Shown: in pieces, positions 10,191 through 21,713 of the stretch | Layout of the letters: each line of letters begins with the position of its first letter | Numbering within the stretch: position 1 is the stretch's first letter | Source of the DNA: Euptelea pleiosperma | Lineage: Eukaryota > Streptophyta > Magnoliopsida > Ranunculales > Eupteleaceae | Length of the DNA stretch: 64,000 bases | Reading direction: 5' to 3' | Assembly (NCBI GenBank): GCA_035048495.1 | Contig: CM068553.1 | Span: forward strand, 29,226,978 to 29,290,977 | The notes under the pieces: model-generated | Told to the model about the DNA's origin: nothing | Databases searched by the model: none | The model's input: only the letters and a program-made list of their open reading frames with translations | Translations under genes and position numbers: made by a program

Positions 10191-11589
10191 AGCCACTCAT
10201 GTAGTTCCATCCCTCCCTATGGTTATGTATTATATGAATATTTTTTTATTCTGTTTTATGCTTCAATTTGTAAATTGGGATTAAACTTATGATTTCGACA
10301 TTGAGCAGTTGGGACCTAACCAGAAGTGTATGGAGCACAGAAACGATGATTAATACAATTTGGTCAGGTGTCATAGACCATATTTAACATGTATTTATGA
10401 AGATCATTTAATGTACATGTATTTCATAATGGACAATATTGTTATTATACATGTTTACAAACTCTCAAGTGACATCTCTCTCTCTCTTTCTCTCTTGGAG
10501 GCTTGATTTTAAAATTCGGCGAAATAAGTCGAATGAATTCTGAATTTTGGATGACTGAATTAAAGTGTACATGTATTAAAATTTTTACACAAATTTACCA
10601 AATTAATTCGTTTAATTCGTAAAAATTTGGCTAATTTCTTGAAGTTCAACCTTTTTCGTACAAAATTGCAAAAAATTGTCAATTAAGTTGTTTAATTAAA
10701 AGTAAACAGTAAACTTAGAGAAGTTTGGAGAATTTTTGCCAAAACATTGGTAAAATACACTGATTTATAAGGATATGATAAAACATTTATAACTCACTAT
10801 ATCATAAAAACAACTATTTAGAGAGCAACCTCAGCAGGATTAATATCGTTTCACTTAATTGGGCAAAAATTCTCCAAACTTCTAAGTTAGCGAATTTTTA
10901 CAGAAATTCTCTAAATAATTGAACTTCTCCTAATAAATTCCGAATTTTAACTGAGCGAAATTTAAGGGTAAGTCGATGTTTAGAACTTTGCTTGTAGGTC
11001 CATGTGGCTTTGACCTCCTCAAGTTTTAACAAACCTTTTTTTTTTATTTTCTTTCATGTACTTGACTTTCATGATTATGAACATCATTTTGATTATAAGA
11101 ACACCATTTTAACAACACCACTTTGATTCTCAGATACCTACCACATGTATGGAATACTATTTATCTTTTTATTCTTACTCTAAATGAGTGCTTATTGTTG
11201 TATGATAAGTAAGGAGAATATTTTCATGCTTATTTCACCATATCTTGCAATTTCAATGCATATTTCCTATATTTTTCTATATTTTATATGCATTTTTTGC
11301 AATTTCCAATGATTTTTGGTGTTTCTACATTGATTGAAATATTTTCATATCCAAGCTAACTGAAATATGTACCAAAATTGATATTTACATGTCCATAAAA
11401 TGTGGCAAGTGAGACCCATGGTTTAATGGGTCCCACCTACGATATTGATGCCAAAAACCAATTGAATCTGAAAACTATAACCATCCAGTCCATTAGATTG
11501 TAAATTTTGAACCTTCTAGAATTACAAGTGCAAAAATAGGGTTATGATGTGCAAGTTTAATACGCGTGTAGGTTTTATAGCTTAACAAG
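10191..11589. other. AT-rich intergenic stretch with small repeats
   Basis: No gene was recognised. It holds a short CT microsatellite (about 10480-10497), an inverted repeat (about 10709-10740 with 10861-10890, core GGAGAATTTTTGCC), and a short hairpin at 11408-11436 in which GACCCAT pairs with ATGGGTC. The surrounding text (10505-10975) is rich in diverged copies of AATTCG and AAATTT words and may be an old foldback element. Confidence 0.5.
10709..10890. repeat. Inverted repeat, arms about 30 bp, loop about 120 bp
   Basis: AAACTTAGAGAAGTTTGGAG plus AATTTTTGCC on the left is mirrored by GGCAAAAATTCTCCAAACTT plus CTAAGTTA on the right, with a 2-nt length difference. It could be the core of a degraded MITE. 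Borders beyond the arms are unclear. Confidence 0.65.
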
Positions 11590-12240
11590 TAATTATTCTC
11601 ATCAAACTTTCAAGTTCAATGCTAAAGTGGTGTGCAAGTGAGTTGTCTCAATGAGGCAAAGACACCACTACAAACCATGCAGTCCACGTGCGGTCTGAAT
11701 ACCCAATTAATTAAATCCATAAATGCTAATGGGGCATTAGTCAAATGAATGACATCACTAGAAACTCATAATGCTCATAGCGAGTGCAAAAAGTGATCTT
11801 CAAAATGTCCTCTCCCTTCACCCTCAATTGGTGATAACCTAACCTCAAATCAATCTTAGAGAAATACTATGATCCCTTCAACTAGTTGAAGAGGTTATCA
11901 ATTTGCGGCAGTGGGTACTTATTCTTCACAATCACTTGATTTAGTTGCCTATAGTCATTACAAAGCAAAAAATAACCGTCTTTCTTCTTTACAAATAGAA
12001 CTAGAGTGCCCCAAGGTGAAGTGCTAGGGTGGATGAATCTCTTATCCTAGAGTTCTTGGAGCTGATCCTCTAGTTCTTTCAACTTGATAGGTGCCATGCG
12101 ATACAACGTAATAGAAATCAGAGCTGTACAGGGGTAGACATCAATGGAAAACTACAATTCTCTCCTCGGAGGTAAACTAAGCAACCCCACTAAAAATACA
12201 TCAAGAAACTCCTAAACAACTGCGTCGGATCCAGATGAGA
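11590..12240 (-). pseudogene. Ty3/gypsy reverse transcriptase fragment, decayed
   Basis: Reading down from 12240 the protein track shows [65 protein letters not shown] and [13 protein letters not shown]. These match the fingers and palm of a plant Ty3/gypsy RT in the right order. It continues through EFLVMSF to about 11590 with stops and frame changes, and the usual FxDD site is not readable. Stops interrupt at several points, for example after LQEL and LFN. RNaseH and integrase are not seen further left. Confidence 0.85.
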
Positions 12241-12269
12241 ACTTCATATTTTCCACACAAAAAACATGT

Positions 12270-12670
12270 GCCAAAATGCATGAGCTCTCCACTTACCTAA
12301 GAAGTGAAAACTTGATCTCCTCGAGATACGGAATGTCACCCTCTTGCTAAAATAGTCCGTTATGGCATGATAAGCCGCTAGCCAATCCATGTCGAGGATC
12401 ATGTTGAACTTCACTATTCCCGTGAGAACTAGGCCCACGACCAACTCCTGGTTAGCTGTACAAACTATACAGGATTGGCATACCTTATCGAACTCCAAAC
12501 TTCTCCCCACAGGAGTAGATACACATAACATGACATCAAGGGTTTGGACTCCAAACCTAAGGTACAAGCACATGATGAAGAGATAAAAGAATGGGTGGAA
12601 CTTGGATCAAACAATACTTTGGCCCATGAATTATAAATTAGTATGGTATCTACGACCACTACATTGGTTG
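12270..12670 (-). pseudogene. Ty3/gypsy retropepsin-like region, decayed
   Basis: Reading down from 12659, the tract contains LFDPSSTHSFISSSCACTLG. This is the plant Ty3/gypsy protease signature, where the active site is normally D-S/T-G-A/S; here the triad position reads D-P-S-S, so the glycine is lost. The next block, in another frame, has MILDMDWLAAYHAITDYFSK, the usual end of this protease domain (ILGMDWL type). A frame change separates the two around 12550. The neighbouring RT remnant in the same orientation supports the call. Confidence 0.8.
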
Positions 12671-13010
12671 ATGTCTGCTACTAGCATTGCGAAAGCCCGG
12701 ACTTGAGCCCTTGGTCCTTGGTTTCTCGCATTCTACTTCTGTATTGAGGATGTTGTTAGGCCTATTGTTGCCGGGCCCTCTATTAGATATGCTGCTATAT
12801 CGACACCATATGAAAATAAGTCTTCCGTGGGTCAAAGTGTGTGGTACGGGCTTGGATCAAAATTGTGAGGGTGACCCCCTAAGGTAATTTGATGAGGCAA
12901 AGCTCGTGGCAGCCTCCATTTGGCGAAATTCCCCATAGATCTGTCCAAAAGAAAAATTCACTTCTATTTTGGTCATATCCGTAGATTGAAAATGTACCGT
13001 TGGGTCATGC

Positions 13011-13312
13011 GTACTTATATGGGTTGATCGTGTCTGACCAACTACCTGGGCTAATATATTTTAGGTGTTGGTACCTATGGAGTCCAATGATTAACTAAGA
13101 ATTCAAGAAACACTTGTATATTTTATTAATGATTTTCTTTTCTTTTAATTAAAAGTTTTAAATTTCTACCAAATCTACTATTTCCATTTCGGCTAAGACT
13201 CAAATCTCGAGAATAATATTCCTAAGAACAAATCCGACAGTTGTAATTTTCTTGGGGTTTCACATTACTTGTCGACTTCTTTGCTTATTTCCTTAATTTT
13301 TCTTTTCAGTCC
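13011..13312. other. Non-coding stretch before the coiled-coil ORF
   Basis: No gene was recognised. The end of the stretch (TTTTCTTTTCAG, 13298-13309) looks like a 3' splice site that precedes the ORF beginning at 13313. Confidence 0.4.
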
Positions 13313-13765
13313 ATGAATGCTTTCCCGATGATGTTTACTCGGCTCAGCGAGGAGGTAAAGGCACTACAAGCTGAGAAAGTTGCTCTCAAAGCCGAGGTTA
13401 TGGCTCTCAAGGCGAAGGAGAAAGAGATTTTTGCTCAAAACGAGTAGGCATGCAAAGACCTTGTTGATGTCATGGCTGAGAAGCATCGTCTCTTGGGCAT
13501 CATTCGAGAGCTCAAAAAGAAAGAGCCTACACTCCGGAAGGAGTTTGAAGTGGAGCTAGTGGCAGTGAAAGCCAAGGTTGAAGCCAACCTCAGGGTGGAG
13601 TTCGAAGCTCGAGGGGTTCCGCAGACTCCCCGGACCAAATTGCGGGCTGATGAGCAAATCGATCTGATGGCGAAGGACGGCCTGGTGACTCTTGCTGAAG
13701 CTGCTGATGCTACCCCCGAGGTCCTTGCTCCTGAAATCCCTCCTGGAGATCGTACCGATCCTTAG
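13313..13765 (+). pseudogene. Coiled-coil C-terminal exon, probably from a gypsy-associated plant ORF
   Basis: A frame opens just after a good acceptor (AG at 13308-13309). It runs from an ATG at 13313 to a stop ending at 13765 and is broken once by TAG at 13445-13447. The product is rich in A, E, K and L in heptad-like order (LSEEVKALQAEKVALKAEV, then LRKEFEVELVAVKAKVEANL), so a coiled coil is likely, with an acidic, proline-containing tail. This layout resembles the C-terminal end of plant proteins labelled putative gypsy-type transposon (PF04195), which occur in large Tat/Ogre-like elements. The diagnostic domain itself is not in view, so the assignment is tentative. Confidence 0.45.
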
Positions 13766-15765
13766 GTTTCTATCTTGGCCTGTGGCCGTTCAAACCTTTG
13801 GCCCGTGTGGCCGATTAAAATAATTATATTTCTTTCTGGCCGTGTGGTCGATTAGACATTTACACTTTTCTTTGTCTATGGCCCTTCGATTGGCATTTTA
13901 TACTTTTAATTTCTATACTTGGAGCCCTTCTATGGCTGCCTTCACATGAATGATTCTTATTTATATCATGTCTTCTTGTTGCCATTTATTTCCCTCTACA
14001 GTCCGACTCTTCATGCTTTAAATTATCATGCTTTACTCATGCTTATGTTTATAAATCTTATCGTGTGGTCGACTGTACATACATATTCGTTTGTTATGAA
14101 ACGTAGTATCGGGCTCTCCGTAACCTCTTATTATTGTTGTGAATGATCGGAATCCCGGTTGGTCTTATTATACGATGATCATAATTGTTGTCTATCGGAC
14201 ATCCGACGCTGTCGACTAATCAAGGCCAGATCATTTAGATGGCCGAGGCCAGTCCTGTTCATTTGGATGGCCAAAGCCAGTTCCATTATTTTGGACGGCC
14301 GAAGCCAATCCCTTTAGTTTGGAAGGCTGTAATACCCCATATTTTTGAATGGGCTTTTTCGACCCTTTTAGGAGACCATGAGCCCATTTGGAGATCCACG
14401 GGCTTCATAATTGGGTTTGGACCCATTACAGATCACTCATCGGGTTGTATTTGGTGCATGAATTCCACCTCGATTCAATCAGACCCATGATTGATCTATA
14501 GAACCACTTCGATCGATGAGATCAGCCTTGGATAGTGTGGCTCTATAGAGACCACAAGATCTAATGCCTTTGATCCAACGTAGAAGAATCCAACAATTAT
14601 ATTTGACCTGACAAGCTTATTCCAGAGTTTATCCCTTCATTGGAGTTGTAGACTCTCTTGAATGATCCGTGAGATCGCTTGAATGTTTGATATTAGCCTT
14701 CGATCATATGGTCTACATGCACCACATGATCCAAGAGTGGGAAATCATCACCTGTCGATGTTTGTTTTGTGAGTCTACCTCTTGTGTACTACACTTTCTC
14801 GGTGTGTACAGGTTCACAGGATGTGATCCTCCCATCATTGGGCCAGTGTGACTCATTTTGATAACTTAGATCTTCTGGTGTGCGTCGAGTTGGCTGAGTT
14901 CAATATGCATCAGTTAGTCCAACCAACACGATCAAATCGTGGTATCACCATCCCTAATTGGCCATGGCCTTCATCCTTTTCAACAAACCACTGACTCCAT
15001 CGTATCCACTACTATGAAATTGCCTCAAACTCGGTATCAACCCATCCTGTCATTCGTAGCAGTCAATTAATTACAAGTGTTGCCACTCTTCCATCTCATT
15101 CATACACTTCGTTAACCACCATTCGCTGAACATTACTACTGCCAAACCTACTTCATCTTGGCCCACTTATTCAGGCCCAAACTTTCCTTGGCCCAAACAA
15201 AAATATGATGGCCAACAATTGACCGATCATAACCGTGCATCTTCATCATGATCGCATTGAGGTGCTGGATGCCATCTCAATCGTCCACCATTCAGACACT
15301 TCAAATGGTCACGAGGTCAAAATCTCCGTCCACGTATGGCCCCTCCACACCATGCATTGCACCCGAACCAATAGTTCATGATCCTTATTTCCATCCAAAT
15401 CCACCACCGCCTTAGTTCCAACCATGTGGATCAACCCACAAAATTGATTCCAGTCCAACGGTTAGATTGCCACCAGCTGCTCCATTAATACCATGCGGGT
15501 AAGTGGCCAGCCCTCCTCTTCTCTCCATTCTACGTGCTTAGCTCCACCTGTTCTCTTATAACTTGTATCCAATCAAGATCTAACACCTTCATTCCCTCTC
15601 TTTTAACCATTCTTTATGTATCTAATGCCTATTGGTCTAGCACAATACACCCCACTATCACTCTGGCCCTCGCACATGTGCAATATCCTACCACCTGCCA
15701 TCATCCCAACCGTTAAACCATCTTCTAACCACCTCCCTGCCCTATGCCCAATCACGACTAGCGAG
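13766..15765. other. Non-coding, probably decayed retroelement DNA
   Basis: No gene is supported. 13766-14330 has repeated short words built on GGCCGTGTGGCCGATT and GGCCGAAGCCAGT, like the untranslated parts of Tat-type elements. At 14328 TGTAATACCCCATATTTTTG looks like an LTR start of the TGTAATACC type. From there to 15765 the DNA is a GC-balanced, unannotated stretch with no readable protein. It could be an LTR piece truncated by the Tat element, but its other end was not found. Confidence 0.4.
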
Positions 15766-16570
15766 TGTAAGGGGTATTTTCAGACGACACACGTGGGTTC
15801 TTAGGATAATGACACGTGTTCCATAAAACTCTGACCGAATAGCCGACTGTATGAGTTGCCGGCGTGATAACAATGAATGTCTAGCTGACTATATTTGGTT
15901 GGCCGACTCTAGTACAATGAAGGGTTGTCGACTTGATATTGACGAAGATCTAGCCGACTTAGCCGGCTCCTTCACAATGAAAGGTTGGCCATCTTGGGAA
16001 TGAGGAAGTGCTGATCGATTGGAACATGATGAAGGTCTGGCCGACTACGCCGATTACCCCCTATATGATGGCTAGTCGGCCAAATGGAAAGCAGAGCCTA
16101 AGCAACGAACGGAAAATAGCCACCTATTGTACTTCCCCAGCAAAACACGATCTACAACAGGTCACATATAAGACAAAGATGTCCAGACTGATTGGTAGGA
16201 CCTCTATCGTGCTCTTGGACACGTAAAGGGTAGCGCTTCCTATAAATAAAAAGCTACAGTAAGAGGGAAAGCAAGCAATCTGGGGGGGAAAAGGCAAGAA
16301 GGGAAGATTTTAGAGGTGCTAGAAAGATTTTGACTTAAACATCGGAAGCTCTACGGTAGATTTTCCACCAATAGAGTTGTTTTGCAGGTGACATCGGACG
16401 ACTCTGACAAGGAGACAGACGTGCCGACAAGATTATCGGACAACACGGGAGTAAAGACAATCACCTCGAACCAGACATCTGCTTGGTCAGCGGAGCAGTT
16501 AGATCAGGCGGATTCAGGATAATCTGATATAGTGCGTATTTCAAGGGGGGTGTGGGATTTTTCCCCTACA
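15766..16570 (+). repeat. 5' LTR of the Tat-type element
   Basis: Bounded by TGTAAGGGG at the start and CCCCTACA at the end, near-perfect terminal inverted repeats with TG...CA. It lies 5 bases upstream of a PBS-like site. Length is 805 bp. A TATA box (TATAAATA, 16241-16248) sits about two thirds in, as expected for the U3/R border. Short words around GCCGACT recur at several positions and may be regulatory subrepeats. Without the 3' LTR the ends rest on motif fit only. Confidence 0.8.
16241..16248 (+). promoter_or_regulatory. TATA box of the Tat-type LTR
   Basis: TATAAATA preceded by CGCTTCC and followed by AAAAGC. It lies 476 bases into the LTR, and no better TATA candidate is close by. 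Confidence 0.6.
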
Positions 16571-16575
16571 TCTTT

Positions 16576-16592
16576 TGGCGCTGTCTATGGGA
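16576..16592 (+). other. Primer-binding-site-like sequence of the Tat-type element
   Basis: TGGCGCTGTCTATGGGA begins 5 bases after the LTR end. TGGCGC followed by a GGGA end is typical of plant Ty3/gypsy PBS regions. I cannot assign the primer tRNA with certainty. Confidence 0.65.
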
Positions 16593-16653
16593 AACGATAA
16601 AATATCGGCTCACGCACTCTATCAGAAGCAGGTCAGATGGAAACATAACAAGG

Positions 16654-18094
16654 ATGCATACCAGATCGAAAGACACCGTTGCTAGGCAAGAAGGCGGTGA
16701 GGAGGAGATAGTTAGTTCGGGAGTCCAAAGGATGTTGGACCGAGTCCTTAGCAAGATGTAGAAGATGAGGGAGGAAGTAGAAAGCGTCAGGAAAGAGAAC
16801 TACCAGTTGAGGCAGCAAATTTTGGAAGACACAGTCGATCAGGACGATATGCCGAGAGACTGAGAGAACGAAGGAAAGGGCAATGTGCTGAGAGCAGGTG
16901 CAGAGCTCCAATTGACAGGGAGAGGATCGCCGAGAGAGTATAACTTGGGGGCGAGATGAGGCTCGTGATCAGTAGCCGATTGCCCGAGACACGATCGACC
17001 AAGAATGAGTCAACTTGGTTACTATGGAAAAAGTAACGGAGATGATTCAGTTAGATCGAGACACCGGGCTAGTAGTTGGCGAGAAGACGGCTGTAGGAGC
17101 CGCTAGAGATGCACTAAAGGGGTTGAGATCATCACCCTTCCTGGAGGAAGTTTTGAGATCTGAAATCCCCAAGAAATTCCAACTGTCGAAGTTCAAACTC
17201 TACGACGGGACCTCGGACCTCGGACCCCATCAATCACTTATTCCACTACCGGCATGCCATAGTGTTGTGGGATGCACCCTCGTTCAACGGTTTGCTGTGC
17301 CAAATGTTTCCAGCTAGCCTGAAGGGGAACGCCTTGGTATGGTTCTACAGCCTCAGCGAAGGGTCGATCAGGAATTTTAGGGTCTTGGAGGATGTCTTCG
17401 CCACGAAGTACATCCACCAGAGGAAGAGGATGCAATGCGTCACTTCCCTCTTGAACGTCAAGCAGACTAAAGTAGAATCACTCCGGGATTACATGATCCG
17501 CTTCAGGAAGGAGGTCGAGCAAGTCAACCATTTGGAAGAATGTACAATCGTCTTCGCTCTACAAGTCAGCGTGCTAGTGGGGTCTCAGGCACACAAGGCT
17601 CTAGTGGTCCGGAACCCATCCCGGCTTGAAGATGCATACCAGACGCTTGAACAATGCATCCGAGTCGAGGAGGCTATATCAGCTTGGGCCAAGCCCACCA
17701 AAGTAAAGGTCAATGAGGTTGGCCAGGAAAGGAAGAGGAAAGAGAGACAAGTCGAATACAAGAGATCGAAGAAGAGAGATTCTAGAAAAAGAAGGCCGTT
17801 GGGCAGAAAGAATATACACCATTGAACGAGAAGATATCAATTATCCTGGAGAAAATCTAGGGGGAGGCTTACTTCAAGCCCCCTAAGATAACTTTTGTCG
17901 ATCGGCCCAACAAGTCATTTTGCGCATACCACGGGACGAGAGATCACCCCACAGATGAATGTTATGCCTTGATGAATCTACTGCAATACTTGGTGAACCA
18001 AGGTTACCTCGACCACTTTGTGGCTCGAGAAGACGGGGAAGAAGGAGAGGCCGACCCGATGACCGATTGGGAGGATAGAAGATAGCCGAGAGGT
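16654..18094 (+). pseudogene. Tat-type Gag, decayed
   Basis: The likely start is the ATG at 16654 (MHTRSKD), a common beginning for Tat-lineage Gag. A coiled coil (EVESVRKENYQLRQQI) follows, then the capsid region: SEIPKKFQLSKFKLYDGTSD (ends near 17218), ASLKGNALVWFYSLSEGSI (about 17311-17370) and FRKEVEQVNH. A basic linker ends at 17825. The zinc-knuckle-like tract FCAYHGTRDHPTDECYALMN is at about 17919-17980 in a third frame. At least one frameshift (about 17225-17250) and several stops break it. Gag would package element RNA into particles; this copy cannot make a complete one. Confidence 0.8.
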
Positions 18095-18730
18095 GTGATC
18101 AATATGATCTACACCGGATCAACCGACACCTGGAACGCTCACCGAGGAAAAGTCAAGAGGATTATGAGCATCCGAGAAGTGATGGAGGTCTCGACTGAGC
18201 CTAGGATGGTGACACCTGAGACGATAGTTGACCTATCCCCGAGAACGATGGTATGGTTCTCCGATCGGGATCTAGAACATGTGGTTGGTCCTCACAACGA
18301 CACCTTGGTCATCTCCCTCGATATAGGAAATTTTTCCGTCAAGAGAATCATCGTAGATTGTGGTAGCTCCATTGAGATCATGTTCAAGCCGACTTTCGAC
18401 AACATGGGCATTAGTCGGATCACTTTTGAACCCTCCAGAGCTGCAATCTACAGATTCAACGGGGCTGCTAGAAGAAATTGTGTTACCGATATCGACAGGG
18501 CCGGTGACGCTGATGACAAGATTTTTGATAGTCGATTCTCCATCGGTGTACAATGTTATAATGGGAAGGCGATGGGTGCATGGCATGAAGGCAGTACCAT
18601 CAACCTACTATCAGACAATCCGATTCCTCACACCTTCGGGATTGTATGAGATCAGAGGAGACCAAGGAGCGGCTTAGAGATGTCAAGCCGCCATGATCAG
18701 AGACGGGTGGAACACCCATTCGGCGGAAGA
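18095..18730 (+). pseudogene. Tat-type aspartic protease region
   Basis: The tract holds LVISLDIGNFSVKRIIVDCG followed by SS, giving the retropepsin site D-C-G-S-S, then EIMFKPTFDNMGI. In Tat elements this position is usually D-x-G-S-S, so the site is conserved. The frame breaks after the FNGAARRN tract: a second frame (SPSVYNVIMGRRWVHGMKAV) carries the conserved protease end, implying a frameshift around 18480. The region lies between Gag and RT as expected. Confidence 0.8.
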
Positions 18731-18779
18731 TAAAGAAGTCAGCCCCTTGACCCAATAGCAATCACAGTTGGCTCCCAAT

Positions 18780-19469
18780 TCGGCTCCTGCGATGGGTAAA
18801 AGTGTAGAGGAGGTTGAGCCAGTGGAGCTAGAGGGCTTGGGGGAGAGGAAGATCACATATATCGGTTCCGAGTTGAGCCGAGAAGAGAAATAGTTGATAA
18901 TGGACTTTCTGAGAAAGAATGCTGACGTGCTCGCGTGGTCAATGAACGATATGCCGGGTATAGATCCGAACGTGGTAAGCCACTGACTGAACATGAAAGA
19001 AGGATCAACCCCGGTCAAACAGAGAGTCCGAAGAATTTCACCAAAAGTGGCAACAGCTGTAGCGGCCGAGATCGACCGATTGGCTGAGGCCAGAATCATC
19101 AAGGTCCAGTGTCCCGAATGGATAGCCAACATAGTTGTCGTGCCAAAGAAAAATGGGAATGTCAAAGTCTGTATCGATTTCATGGACCTGAACAGATTCT
19201 GTCCAAAAGACAGTTACATCATGCCCCGAGTGGACGAGTTAGTGGATCGGACAGTTGGTTTAGAGCTATTATCTTTTATGGACGGCTACTCGGGGTATAA
19301 CCAGATACTGATGCATGAAAGCAACTGAGAGAAAATAACATTTTATACTGACCGATGGACCTTTTGCTTTCGGCGCATGCCTTTCGGTCTAAAAAACACT
19401 GGAGCCACATATCAAAGGTTGGTGGAGAATATGTTATGAGATAAACTTGGGAAAACGATGGAAGTCTAC
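18780..19469 (+). pseudogene. Tat-type reverse transcriptase, truncated before its catalytic FxDD site
   Basis: The track reads VEPVELEGLGERKITYIGSE, ADVLAWSMNDMPGIDPNVVS, VQCPEWIANIVVVPKKNGNV, KVCIDFMDLNRFCPKDSY and [14 protein letters not shown], then RRMPFGLKNTGATYQRLVEN. All are RT palm and fingers motifs in order. In-frame stops occur at about 18890, 18985, 19327 and 19437. The sequence ends at 19469 at the residues M-E-V-Y, immediately before the catalytic FVDD-type motif, because the LTR of copy G starts at 19470. The missing residues are not elsewhere in this window. Confidence 0.85.
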
Positions 19470-20949
19470 TGAAACTAGGATTTTTCTACGTCGTTAGTTA
19501 CGGAAACCCTAACTCCAACAATATTTATAATTTTAGATCTGAGACCTTTATCTTACAAAATGATGAGCAGATTTGTATAGGGATTTGTGTTGGATATCGA
19601 TCCGCACTCGGGGTTAGTTAGTACAATCAAGAACATAAAATGACAGAGATTTTCGGAGAAATGCTACCAAAATTGATGTAGGGATGAGAGAGATGAGTTC
19701 AAAAATCTTTTGTTGGTAATTTTAGAAAATTCCTTTTTACCCAGTGCTATTCATACGGAAATGTTAGATCAAAACCAATAATAACAGGAAATTAACATCA
19801 ATAGACAAACTTTTATTAATCAAAATTAAATATACTTCAATACAATTTGCTTAATAATAAAAAGAAAATAAAACACTTAATTAAAATACCCTAGAAAGTT
19901 ATAGAGAAGTAAAGAGAGAGAAGAGTGGAGGAGGGAAGGATAAATCCTTGTTCTTTTAGAGATGATAAAAGGTTGGCTTACCTTAATGAAGATGAAGGGC
20001 AGTGGGGTGAAGTGGATTGAATATCCAACGGTTAAGAGCTCCAAAGGGGGAGGTTTTCACCGGGCTAGAATGAGGAAATGTGGTGATTGGCTGGCGATCA
20101 AGGCATGGATTGTGGTGTAGTAGATGCGTTTGGAAAAAGGATAGAAGATCCACAACCAAAAAAGGAGGCATTAGTGTGAGGCGCACATGTAGATGCAAGG
20201 AGAAGGCGGACTGGTGAGGCGGTGGACCAAACCTACAACCCAAAGTTGCAGGTGGTGGAGGCGATAATGGTGGTAGCTGTGATTGGCGGCAGGTATGGTA
20301 GAGTGCTCTCCTCATCCTTTCTCTATTCTTCTTCTTATTCTTTCTTCTATTTTTTTTTTTGTTTTGGGCGATCCAGCAATGGAGAGGGTGAGCAGTGGAG
20401 AGGGCGAGCAATGGAGTTTCTTGCTGGTTTGCCCAGCAAGAAAGATGGGTCATGGCTGGCGGTAATGGGAGTGCTAGCAAGAAGAGAGGACTCTTCTCTC
20501 AAGAAAAACGTGGAGAAGGAGCTGGGATCTGGGGCGGCTTGGGTTCACATGAAGAAGAGAGAAAACGTGGAGAGCTCTTTTAGGATTAGGGTTTCCTTTG
20601 GGGATGAGAGGGAGACGACTTGAGGTGGAAATTAGAGAGTGAGGAGATAGAGTTCGGCTGGTGGCGTTTCTTGTTGGTGAAGATGGAGGAGCAGTGGAGG
20701 CAGAAACGTGGAGAGCAGTTGCTGCTAGTGCAGCTGGAGGCTTTGGTGATGGAGTGACCAATGGTGGAGGTGTAGGCTAGAGAAGGTACGACCTCTCCTC
20801 CTTCTCCCTTCTTCTTCTCTTCTTTTTCTTCTTTCTTTTCTCTTTTTTTTCTTTTGTTTTTCTTGAGAAGAGAATGAGAGAGGAGAGGAGAACGTGTGTG
20901 ACCAGATTAGAAAGTGGGGGGGGGGGTGCTCTCTTCTCTTTCTCTTCCT

Positions 20950-20957
20950 CTTTTATA
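20950..20957 (-). promoter_or_regulatory. TATA box in LTR of copy G
   Basis: The minus strand reads CCATATAAAAGAGG. The position in the LTR is equivalent to the TATA box of copy A (37395-37402) relative to the tRNA-like segment and the LTR end. Confidence 0.5.
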
Positions 20958-21713
20958 TGGGGTGAGGGGTAACGGCTGGGTTTTTGAAAACAACAAGAGA
21001 GAGGAACGGCTTGGGTTCCTATTTTTCTTTTAAAACGTTTAGGGTTTCCAAAATTGTCAACGACATGGATCCCTTCTATTTTCAACCCTTTCTTTTGAAT
21101 CCAACAATTTTCCTTGTGGACCCACACTCCCTATTTTTCAAAACAAAAACTTTTTGTTTTATAAAGCATTCTCTCTTTCCTTTTTCAAAGAAATTGTTTC
21201 TTGGTTTTGGAAAAATATTCTTTCTATTTCAAACCATTTTTAATGCCGAGGTTAAGATTTCCAAACCTTAATCCATTTTCCCTTTTTGCTGCCTATCATG
21301 GATGAAAAACTTCCCACTCTCTATGCTTAAGATTTGGTAATCTTAAAAAAAAATCCTTCTTCAACTCAGGCCATTGATCATGATCATATTGGTCAAAATT
21401 TGTAGCTTGTCCTCATGATTGGAAGATCTAGGAGATGAAAAAGATGATCATTGGATCCTAAGATAGTGAATGATGAGATGATTGGATATTGAGAGGGATG
21501 GTGGAGATCGGATGGTTGATCTAATGGTGATCAGACTATAGATGGCGATGATTAGATGGATCATTGGATGGAGGAGATTGGCTAGGGTAGGCTGTAGGAT
21601 TGAGTGATTATGAAAGGCGAGATGGTCGAATGATTGAGATTTGAGGGTAGAGAGAAAATGGGGGTTAAGAGAGAGGAGAGAGAAAATATTACAAAAATAA
21701 AGACAAATTGCTA

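Larger units (their letters stand above)
11590..13010 (-). mobile_element. Degenerate Ty3/gypsy retrotransposon fragment (PR-RT)
   Basis: Minus-strand remnants in the order expected of a Ty3/gypsy pol gene: Gag end and retropepsin (about 12270-12760), then reverse transcriptase (about 11590-12240). No LTR, integrase or intact frame was found, so it is an old internal fragment. The separate coding remnants are listed individually. Confidence 0.8.
15766..19469 (+). mobile_element. Tat-type Ty3/gypsy retrotransposon, 5' half
   Basis: The parts follow the plus-strand order 5' LTR (15766-16570), PBS-like site (16576-16592), gag, protease and RT. The coding track stops abruptly at 19469, where an Athila-family LTR begins. 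The lost half would include the RT catalytic site, RNaseH, integrase and 3' LTR. Five bases left of the LTR (GCGAG, 15761-15765) would be one target duplication copy, but the other copy is not in view. All coding parts contain stops, so the element was decayed or has decayed since. Confidence 0.85.

Noticed and set aside
18683..19183. 166-residue minus-strand frame
   Set aside because: Shadow of the Tat protease-RT region, whose plus-strand motifs are unmistakable.
20222..20761. Several overlapping frames of 60-130 residues on both strands
   Set aside because: They lie in the low-complexity middle of an LTR, differ between LTR copies and show no recognisable domain.
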